Positions 1-4,534 of a stretch of DNA of 5,565 nucleotides are shown here, in pieces. Every line of letters begins with the position of its first letter. Positions within the stretch are counted from its first letter, which is position 1. The stretch covers positions 1-5,565 of the forward strand of contig URVP01000107.1 in assembly GCA_900551345.1 (NCBI GenBank), in the 5' to 3' direction. The position numbers and the translations under genes were made by a program. The DNA comes from an uncultured Eubacteriales bacterium (GTDB lineage: Bacteria; Bacillota; Clostridia; Monoglobales; UMGS1388). The notes under the pieces were generated by a model, which had not been told where the DNA came from, made no database searches, and saw only the letters and a program-made list of their open reading frames with translations.

Positions 1-17
1 ATAGAATATTCCTTTAT

Positions 18-46
18 AGTATACAACAAATCTAAAAAAATATCAA
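18..46 (-). promoter_or_regulatory. Sigma-A-type promoter overlapping the 3' end of the helicase-loader gene, reading out of the window
   Basis: On the minus strand, TTGATA (46 to 41) is separated by 17 bases, including a T7 run, from TATACT (23 to 18). Each hexamer matches the sigma-A consensus at 5 of 6 positions and the spacing is ideal. The -35 box contains the TGA stop of the upstream gene. AAAGGA follows at 15 to 10, close to the predicted transcription start, so it may or may not be a ribosome binding site. No target gene is visible because only 9 more bases remain. The target could be a protein gene or an RNA gene. Confidence 0.55.
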
Positions 47-1041
47 CGGTTATATGAAACTTTTTTACCGCTTTTTCTTTTTACTCTTCTTATATCCTCT
101 CCGAACAGCTTAATTAGCTTATATTCACCGATAATTCTGGATGTTACACGCTCGGAGTAATTTTCTCTTAATTTTTCAAATGAAATGTTTGTATTAATAA
201 TTGTACTCAAATTGTCCTCAAGACGGCTGTTAACAATATCAAACAAACATGATTCTGTAAATGATGATTGAAACTCGGTTCCCAAATCGTCAATTACCAG
301 ATAGTCAGCCGAATAAATCATGTCTATTTTTCGTTTTATGTCATCGGACTGATTCTTACCGAAACGGTCATCATTAAAAATCGCAAACATTCTGGGTGCA
401 GATATGTAACATACAATCTTACCCTCGTCCAACATCTTGCCTGCTATGCAGCATGACAAAAAAGTCTTGCCAAGACCTGTGCCGCCATAGAAAAATATGT
501 TGCCTTTTTTATAATTAATGCAATATTCCAGCACTTTTGACGCATTTACACGGGCAGTTATTCCGTGTTCAGACACATCATTGCTGTAGTATTCAAGATT
601 AAATTCATTAAAATTATAAAACTTGTTACGGCTGAGCCCCGACGCCTCAATAGTCATACGGCGTATAATGTCAAGACGGCATTTGCAGTAAGCGCCGTCC
701 TTTTCACCCGTATCTTTGCAAGAGGAGCATTTATATTTTATGTCAAGAAATTTCGGCGGAAAACCGTTTTCTTTAAGCAGCTCTTTCTTTCTTTTTATAA
801 GTTCATTTATGTGATTTTTAAAAGCAGTTTGCATCTTTTTATCGCCGGTACCGTCAGCAGTTTTTCTTACCGCCTCAAGACCCGCCGTTCTTATTTCCCG
901 GTCAATTTCTTTTATTTCGGGCACCTTTGCATAAACCTGAGCCCGTGCCGCTTCACGGTTTTCTTCCGCTTTGCGGCGGCGTGCGGCAAGTTCCTGCTCC
1001 GCCATATCTACAATATGTCTGCTGAAATTACTCTCCGCCAT
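43..1041 (-). CDS. dnaI: DnaI/DnaC-like AAA+ helicase loader (primosomal ATP-binding protein)
   Basis: This 332-residue protein is predicted to be the ATPase that loads the replicative hexameric helicase onto DNA during initiation and restart. Seen in the sequence: a basic, helical N-terminal half (residues about 1-100), then a four-cysteine cluster (C105, C108, C119, C121) resembling the zinc-binding helicase-contact region of DnaI. The AAA+ core follows, with Walker A GGTGLGKT (186-193), Walker B LVIDD (248-252), sensor-1 INTN (282-285) and a candidate arginine finger R298 in SERVTSR. B. subtilis DnaI is about 311 residues, so the length fits. The ATG lies inside the preceding dnaD-like gene (14-bp overlap), with AAAGGG ten bases upstream, which points to translational coupling. 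A DnaC- or IstB-type label would rest on the same motifs; the DnaD neighbour and the cysteine cluster favour DnaI. The symbol is inferred from family and context. Confidence 0.9.
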   Translation of the reverse strand: MAESNFSRHIVDMAEQELAARRRKAEENREAARAQVYAKVPEIKEIDREIRTAGLEAVRKTADGTGDKKMQTAFKNHINELIKRKKELLKENGFPPKFLDIKYKCSSCKDTGEKDGAYCKCRLDIIRRMTIEASGLSRNKFYNFNEFNLEYYSNDVSEHGITARVNASKVLEYCINYKKGNIFFYGGTGLGKTFLSCCIAGKMLDEGKIVCYISAPRMFAIFNDDRFGKNQSDDIKRKIDMIYSADYLVIDDLGTEFQSSFTESCLFDIVNSRLEDNLSTIINTNISFEKLRENYSERVTSRIIGEYKLIKLFGEDIRRVKRKSGKKVSYNR

Positions 1042-1705
1042 CAGGCTTCATCCCTTTCAGTATTTCTTCAAAATACTCATCTTCAATCTCTTTGTAATCT
1101 GTTTCCCGTTGGTCAAAGTTGTGAAATTTATTCTTTTTACCCGTTTTTTTGCTTTCTTCCTTCTTTTGTACGCTTTCTATTCGCATCTGTGCTTTTTGAG
1201 GAGTGTCAATTCCCGATTTACTCCAGTCCAAAGCAACCTTTTCCATATAACGCATGGTTTTTCCCTGCTCGGCAGTGTAATCAGCAAGAATAATAAGCAC
1301 ATCTTTTGATAAACCGGTTGTATCATAAATCCACTGCAAGGTAGATATATCGGAAGAGGAAAGCTCCCCACCCAGCCGGGCTTCGGTTTCTTTGCAAAGC
1401 CATGCAAAAACAGGATCTTCCGTCATACGACGAGCAATTTCGCTCATGGTTGGCTTTTTCTTTACATTATCAACAAGTCTTATTATTCCTCTTTCGCTGC
1501 GTGCAAGACCCTTTTTTCGCCAATAATTCCATGCCTTTTCCACATCACTGTCCATAATTCGCAGCACTTCTGCAATAGTTTCATTGTCGGGTATGGTTTT
1601 GTTTTCAATATGAAATCTGAGTCCATATAGGTACACAAGACAATATGTATGATTTGCCGTACTCAAATATTTATCTGCAAATTTTATAAATAAATCGTCT
1701 TTCAT
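1028..1705 (-). CDS. DnaD-domain primosomal protein
   Basis: This 225-residue protein is predicted to bind DNA and help remodel the origin or fork before helicase loading, working with the DnaI-like ATPase encoded directly downstream. Residues about 10-80 look like the winged-helix N-domain of DnaD. Residues about 90-168 match the DnaD/DnaB_2 (DDBH2) helical domain, ending in Y153-x3-V157-x3-W161, a version of the family YxxxIxxxW DNA-binding motif with Val for Ile. A charged linker rich in K and E (178-192) leads to a tail with FHNFDQRETDY (194-204), a C-terminal motif often seen in clostridial and phage DnaD-like proteins. The start is weakly supported: AAAGGA sits 13 bases before the ATG and no better in-frame start exists. 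It begins a two-gene operon with the helicase loader. It could be called dnaD or dnaB (Bacillus sense), so I give no symbol. Confidence 0.88.
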   Translation of the reverse strand: MKDDLFIKFADKYLSTANHTYCLVYLYGLRFHIENKTIPDNETIAEVLRIMDSDVEKAWNYWRKKGLARSERGIIRLVDNVKKKPTMSEIARRMTEDPVFAWLCKETEARLGGELSSSDISTLQWIYDTTGLSKDVLIILADYTAEQGKTMRYMEKVALDWSKSGIDTPQKAQMRIESVQKKEESKKTGKKNKFHNFDQRETDYKEIEDEYFEEILKGMKPDGGE

Positions 1706-1753
1706 TCTTATCTTCGATTCCTTTGGCTAATATAAATTTTACTAACTTTGTAT

Positions 1754-1818
1754 CCAAGATGCTGTATTAGTTTAACACAATTTTTTAATAATATCAACTG
1801 TTTTTTTCTGCATCTTGG
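1754..1818. repeat. 9-bp perfect inverted repeat bracketing the dnaD-operon promoter
   Basis: CCAAGATGC at 1754-1762 and its exact reverse complement GCATCTTGG at 1810-1818 enclose 47 bp that contain the whole candidate promoter. The left arm covers the predicted transcription start and the right arm lies 12 bases upstream of the -35 box. Possible roles are paired operators for a repressor, or recombination sites; chance cannot be excluded for 9-bp arms. The repeats are seen in the sequence and the roles are inferred. Confidence 0.45.
1769..1797 (-). promoter_or_regulatory. Candidate promoter of the dnaD-like/dnaI operon
   Basis: On the minus strand, TTGATA (1797 to 1792), a 17-base spacer, then TAAACT (1774 to 1769) preceded by TGT, an extended -10 (TGn). 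The -35 matches 5 of 6 positions and the -10 matches 4 of 6. Transcription should start near 1762, leaving a leader of roughly 57 bases before the ATG at 1705. The upstream gene spoVT has its own terminator, so an independent promoter is expected here. A 9-bp inverted repeat flanks this promoter. Confidence 0.6.
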
Positions 1819-1844
1819 GCAGCAGCATAAATAGACAGGAACAT

Positions 1845-1887
1845 AAAAAAGCACCCTCCGTTTTTCCCTTGCGGAGCAGTGCCTTTT
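1845..1887 (-). terminator. Rho-independent terminator of spoVT
   Basis: Six bases past the spoVT stop, minus-strand RNA folds as GCAC (1882 to 1879) and CTCCG (1876 to 1872) pairing with CGGAG (1860 to 1856) and GTGC (1854 to 1851). There is a small internal loop (CA/C region) and an 11-base apical loop. The stem runs straight into TTTTTT (1850 to 1845), with AAAA on the 5' side extending the pairing. This is a textbook intrinsic terminator and separates spoVT from the dnaD operon. Confidence 0.87.
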
Positions 1888-1892
1888 GTTTT

Positions 1893-2438
1893 TCAATCTT
1901 CCATTTGTTTTCCCAGAAAACCGGCTGCACTTTGAGCCAGTTTGTCCTCAACCTCGCCTATCTGATTTCCCTTATCGTCCATAAGGAAGATAACTGTACC
2001 TATGCTGTCGCCTTCGGAAATAATGGGCCAAACAACCGAGGCATTATATTTTTCGTTGCCTTCTGTAACGGGAACGGGCTTACCTTCTCCGTTCTTTATA
2101 ACCATAGAGGTTTTTTCCTCCATAATCTTTTCAAGTTCGGGAGATATCTTCTTTTCCACCAGTTCCTTTTTGGGAACGCCGTATACAGCAATTATGTTAT
2201 CCTTATCAGTGATAATTGCACTGCGTCCGCTGGTTTTGCTGAGCGTTTCTGCATACTGAGCCGCAAAGGTTCCCAGTTCTCCGATGGGAGAATATTTCTT
2301 GAATATTACCTCACCGTCACGGTCAGTATAAATTTCAAGAGGATCTCCTTCTCGTATTCTCATGGTTCTTCTTATTTCCTTGGGAATAACCACCCTCCCC
2401 AAGTCGTCAATCCTTCTAACAATTCCGGTTGCTTTCAT
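1893..2438 (-). CDS. spoVT: Stage V sporulation protein T (AbrB-family forespore regulator)
   Basis: SpoVT is a DNA-binding regulator that acts in the developing forespore, tuning sigma-G-dependent genes and spore germination properties. The 181-residue product matches B. subtilis SpoVT (178 residues) along its length. Residues 1-50 form the AbrB-type swapped-hairpin DNA-binding domain (start MKATGIVRRIDDLGRVVIPK), almost identical to the Bacillus protein. Residues about 55-181 correspond to the GAF-like C-terminal domain, ending in AAGFLGKQMED. The frame stays open upstream to 2555, but I chose the ATG at 2436-2438: it gives the conserved N-terminus, and AAAAAAGGAG ends 10 bases before it. 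The gene stands alone, with its own terminator downstream and a divergent kinase-like gene upstream. I could not find a convincing sigma-G promoter in the 204-bp upstream gap. Its presence argues strongly for a spore-forming lineage. Confidence 0.96.
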   Translation of the reverse strand: MKATGIVRRIDDLGRVVIPKEIRRTMRIREGDPLEIYTDRDGEVIFKKYSPIGELGTFAAQYAETLSKTSGRSAIITDKDNIIAVYGVPKKELVEKKISPELEKIMEEKTSMVIKNGEGKPVPVTEGNEKYNASVVWPIISEGDSIGTVIFLMDDKGNQIGEVEDKLAQSAAGFLGKQMED

Positions 2439-2448
2439 ATGATAAAAA

Positions 2449-2458
2449 CTCCTTTTTT
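2449..2458 (-). promoter_or_regulatory. spoVT ribosome binding site (decides the start)
   Basis: Minus-strand AAAAAAGGAG (2458 to 2449) is a good Shine-Dalgarno with a 10-base spacing to the ATG at 2438. It supports the 181-residue SpoVT over the longer open frame beginning at 2555, whose extra 39 residues have no counterpart in SpoVT proteins. Confidence 0.8.
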
Positions 2459-2591
2459 GCATTTGTTCTGTTACAAAAGTAGTATTTGTTAAATAAGAGA
2501 TTTTATCCAATGAAAAATATGGTATGTTATTTTTTTGGTTTATACAATAATACAAATTACGCCATCATCTTACATTAATCGAATTTATTTA

Positions 2592-2619
2592 TTGACACCG
2601 TCCAAAAAATGTGTATAAT
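2592..2619 (+). promoter_or_regulatory. Consensus sigma-A promoter for the kinase-like gene
   Basis: TTGACA (2592-2597) and TATAAT (2614-2619) are both exact consensus hexamers, 16 bases apart. Transcription should begin near 2626, leaving a leader of only about 17 bases before the ATG at 2643. No operator-like palindrome overlaps it, so the sequence suggests strong vegetative expression. Confidence 0.85.
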
Positions 2620-2633
2620 GTATTGAGGAATTG

Positions 2634-2639
2634 GGTGAT
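2634..2639 (+). promoter_or_regulatory. GGTGAT ribosome binding site choosing the ATG at 2643
   Basis: GGTGAT matches the 3' part of the extended Shine-Dalgarno (AAGGAGGTGATC) and ends 3 bases before the ATG at 2643, the correct register for that part of the complement. The GAGGAA at 2625-2630 abuts the in-frame TTG at 2631, too close to serve it, and lies at the predicted transcription start. I therefore prefer the ATG to the TTG. Confidence 0.55.
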
Positions 2640-2642
2640 ACA

Positions 2643-3155
2643 ATGAACAGCAATTTAATAATAACAGTCACTCGTCAAAGAGGCGCAGGCGGTACAAAAA
2701 TAGCAAGATCCGTAGCAAAAATTCTTGAAATACCGTGTTACAGCAAAGAAGCGTTTATGGTTAAGGACGAAAGTGGGAAAAAGCATCTTATCCCCCGTGA
2801 TGAAATAAGAAAAACAATTAAAAATAATGCTCCCTGTGTAGCAATTGGTTTGTGTGCAGATTATATAATATCAGATAAAAACGCCACTTATTTAAGCGTT
2901 TATATAAAAGCTTCCAAAAAGAAGCGGAAAGCAAACTTGATAAACGAATATGAAACTGACTCCCTTTCCGCCGAACGAATATTAAAAAGTGAATCTCATA
3001 TGAAAAATCACTTTGAAAAATATACGGGACTGAAATGGGGTTCTTCAAAATCATTTGACCTTGTATTCAATACGGGCAGGATTCGCCGTGACGAAGCCAT
3101 AAGAACCATTTGCGAAGTTGCACTAAGCATAATAAACAGCGAAAACGAAAACTGA
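2643..3155 (+). CDS. Compact cytidylate kinase-like family protein (P-loop)
   Basis: This 170-residue protein resembles the cytidylate-kinase-like (Cytidylate_kin2/AAA_26) family, P-loop proteins of unproven substrate common in Clostridia. Seen: the strand LIITVTRQ followed by the atypical glycine loop RGAGGTKIA (13-21), then ILEIPCYSKEAF (27-38). CVAIGLCADYII (65-76) corresponds to the usual GRCADYI block, and KYTGLKWGSSKSFDLVFNTG (126-145) to the usual YTGKKWG...YDL.LN block. Two things are odd. Members are usually nearer 200 residues, and the helical segment between the N-terminal strand-loop and the CVxIG block is much shortened. The usual Arg before CAD is Leu here (L70). Basic residues (KKKRKAN, 92-98) and R145-region arginines remain. 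It is monocistronic, with its own consensus promoter, divergent from spoVT. Family is fairly secure; nucleotide kinase activity is unproven and may be lost. Confidence 0.78.
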   Translation: MNSNLIITVTRQRGAGGTKIARSVAKILEIPCYSKEAFMVKDESGKKHLIPRDEIRKTIKNNAPCVAIGLCADYIISDKNATYLSVYIKASKKKRKANLINEYETDSLSAERILKSESHMKNHFEKYTGLKWGSSKSFDLVFNTGRIRRDEAIRTICEVALSIINSENEN

Positions 3156-3165
3156 AATAATTAAA

Positions 3166-3197
3166 CAACGCTCCGTAAAGCATAATACGGAGCGTTG
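3166..3197. terminator. Perfect 12-bp hairpin between convergent genes, probable shared terminator
   Basis: CAACGCTCCGTA (3166-3177) and TACGGAGCGTTG (3186-3197) pair perfectly around an 8-base loop. It lies 10 bases past the kinase-like stop (3155) and 28 bases past the end of the opposing ATPase gene (3226). On the minus strand the stem is followed by TTTAATTATTT, a moderate U-tract, so termination of the ATPase transcript is best supported. On the plus strand the downstream sequence is only mildly T-rich. Confidence 0.7.
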
Positions 3198-3225
3198 CTG
3201 TCATATTAAGACCATACAGAAACTT

Positions 3226-4293
3226 TTAAACAAAAAGTTCATTTGAAAGTTTTTCACGCAGTTTGTTGATTTTTTCAAAATTCATATACGGAATATAATA
3301 TGTTTCAAGCGTATCATGCAAAGCTTTCGCCTGTTTTATGGTATCTATAGCTTTATTAAGCATAATGTCGAACTGTTCACGGTCATAAGATATAACATCT
3401 TTATGTTTATTTATAATCCCTGTATCGGCATAAACATCAAGATCGATAATTTTATCGGTATGCTTAGAACAGTATCTTGATGCTGTTGCGAATGAAAGAT
3501 TAAGCGCAGGAATTACAAGGTGTTCTATCTTATCTGACGGCTCCATGGGACAATAGTATTCTTCAACATTAAGTCCTCTTATAACCGCCGCATCGGACAG
3601 GCGTTTTAATAGATTTCCGCTGCCGCAACCCCAATCGCTGTGAACTGTATAAACATTTTTTTGAGTAAGCAGAGAATCAAGATAACCTTTTACACCTTCG
3701 GGTGTTATGGCAGATGCAAACATCTTGCGTCTGACACCTTGTTTTTCAGAAAAGGGAATTTCTGCAAATTCGGTCAAAAGAGAATTGAATTCCGTTTCTA
3801 CACCCACAGGATTACATGCGGATTCGTTAATATACTTAACATCGTCATAAAAACATTTTGCCGCTGCCAGATACCTGTACGCACGCTTGAACAAATTACC
3901 TATTTCTTCGTTACAGCTCATAATCTGCGTCTTGTTTTTGCGTATTCCTCCGGCATCCCAGAAATCGCCCAGATGCAAAATTTCATCAACTGCTCCGGGG
4001 TTTTTTGGATCTACAATGTGGGGGCTTGTTCCGTCTACTAGGGCTATTCCCAAAGATGGTATGGATACACCGTCCAAAGAATGCGGGTCGGAGGAGCAGT
4101 GCATCATCTCCACCGGATAACCTCTGCCTGACATATCCATGGCTATACTTCTCATAAGGCTGGATTTGCCGGTACCCGGTCCTCCTTTGATGCATATTAT
4201 GCGGTTTGAATCCTTTTGAGGCGCAAGATAATCATAGTATGAATAAAAGCCCTCCGGAGTATTTCCGCCTAAGTAAAATTCCTTTATTGTCAT
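3226..4293 (-). CDS. PRK06851-type tandem P-loop ATPase with a degenerate second half
   Basis: I recognise this 355-residue protein as resembling an uncharacterised Firmicute ATP-binding family (PRK06851-like, recalled from memory). It is an internal duplication. Repeat 1 (about 3-92) reads EFYLGGNTPEGF, Walker A GGPGTGKS (37-44), VEMMHCSSDPHSLDGVSIPSL, then ALVDGTSPH with D87. Repeat 2 (about 188-278) follows the same order: MFASAITPEGV, WGCGSGNL (221-228), VEEYYCPMEPSDKIEHLVIPAL, then SFATASRYC. In repeat 2 the Walker Lys and Ser are Asn227 and Leu228, and D87 aligns with T270, so only the first site should bind nucleotide in the usual way. No signal peptide or membrane segment is seen, so it should be cytoplasmic. 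The ATG overlaps the stop of a short upstream ORF as ATGA; GGAG lies 13 bases upstream. It follows murA on the same strand with no clear terminator between them. Cellular role unknown. Confidence 0.8.
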   Translation of the reverse strand: MTIKEFYLGGNTPEGFYSYYDYLAPQKDSNRIICIKGGPGTGKSSLMRSIAMDMSGRGYPVEMMHCSSDPHSLDGVSIPSLGIALVDGTSPHIVDPKNPGAVDEILHLGDFWDAGGIRKNKTQIMSCNEEIGNLFKRAYRYLAAAKCFYDDVKYINESACNPVGVETEFNSLLTEFAEIPFSEKQGVRRKMFASAITPEGVKGYLDSLLTQKNVYTVHSDWGCGSGNLLKRLSDAAVIRGLNVEEYYCPMEPSDKIEHLVIPALNLSFATASRYCSKHTDKIIDLDVYADTGIINKHKDVISYDREQFDIMLNKAIDTIKQAKALHDTLETYYIPYMNFEKINKLREKLSNELFV

Positions 4294-4331
4294 AACTGTG
4301 CGACAACTCCTTTCTTAGCCATATTATTCAT
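4290..4331 (-). other. Short leader ORF overlapping the ATPase start by ATGA
   Basis: A 13-codon ORF on the minus strand (ATG at 4331, second in-frame ATG at 4322) encodes MNNMAKKGVVAQL. Its TGA overlaps the ATPase ATG as ATGA, the classic arrangement for translational coupling. The ATPase Shine-Dalgarno (AAAGGAG) lies inside it. Its own ribosome binding site is poor. The same frame stays open upstream to the TAA at 4371-4373, which overlaps the end of the small ORF at 4351-4446, so it may be the C-terminal part of one gene read after a +1 shift. Confidence 0.3.
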
Positions 4332-4350
4332 TACACCGGGTTTTTGGTTA

Positions 4351-4446
4351 CTATCGCTCGGATGTATGCTTTACGAACTCTTCATGAAAAATAAAATCAT
4401 CCAAATCCCCTTTGGGATTCTTTTTTTCACAAGGGTTGTTAGACAT
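4351..4446 (-). CDS. Probable small protein (31 residues) between murA and the ATPase gene
   Basis: A minus-strand ORF encodes 31 residues, rich in charged residues: MSNNPCEKKNPKGDLDDF followed by IFHEEFVKHTSER. I do not recognise it. In its favour, a strong GGAGGAG (4468 to 4462) lies upstream and it shares strand and probable transcript with murA and the ATPase. Against it, the spacing from GGAGGAG to the ATG is 15 bases, long for Firmicutes. An in-frame TTG at 4468-4470, with AAAGGA 10 bases before it, would give 39 residues instead. It ends in TAG-TAA. A +1 shift just before the stop would continue into SNQKPGVMNNMAKKGVVAQL and end exactly at the ATPase start, giving 51 residues. No membrane segment or known motif is visible. 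Confidence 0.4.
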   Translation of the reverse strand: MSNNPCEKKNPKGDLDDFIFHEEFVKHTSER

Positions 4447-4534
4447 GTCTTTTATTTTTTTCTCCTCCAAAACAATCAAATCCTTTTTTTAATATATACA
4501 TATAGTATATGCAGTCATAACACAGATATTTACT

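Noticed and set aside
565..1309. Two long plus-strand ORFs (242 and 112 codons)
   Set aside because: They lie opposite the well-supported helicase-loader and DnaD-like genes, are rich in Phe, Cys and Ser as typical antisense shadows are, and have no ribosome binding sites.
1708..1896. 62-codon minus-strand ORF downstream of spoVT
   Set aside because: It starts within the end of spoVT and runs through the spoVT terminator and the dnaD-operon promoter. It has no ribosome binding site and no protein-like pattern.
1815..2492. 225-codon plus-strand ORF opposite spoVT
   Set aside because: It is the antisense shadow of spoVT. It spans the terminator hairpin and its composition is not that of a real protein.
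2631..2642. Alternative TTG start for the kinase-like gene, adding four residues
   Set aside because: The only upstream Shine-Dalgarno (GAGGAA) directly touches the TTG, and the predicted transcription start is about five bases upstream. The ATG at 2643 has a better-placed GGTGAT.
4067..4078. 12-base direct repeat (acaccgtccaaa) shared with the kinase promoter region at 2595-2606
   Set aside because: One copy codes for conserved residues inside the ATPase and the other overlaps a promoter. No shared context was found, so chance is the simplest explanation.
4404..4427. Terminator-like hairpin AATCCC-CTTT-GGGATT followed by T7 on the plus strand
   Set aside because: No plus-strand gene ends here, the stem is only 6 bp and half AT, and the sequence falls within the minus-strand small ORF. 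It could at most stop antisense transcription.
4499..4511. Palindrome CATATA-G-TATATG with a TATACT -10-like box on the minus strand
   Set aside because: No acceptable -35 box lies 16-18 bases upstream (best match 3 of 6), and AT-rich palindromes arise easily in such sequence. A weak promoter for the small ORF/ATPase remains possible but unsupported.
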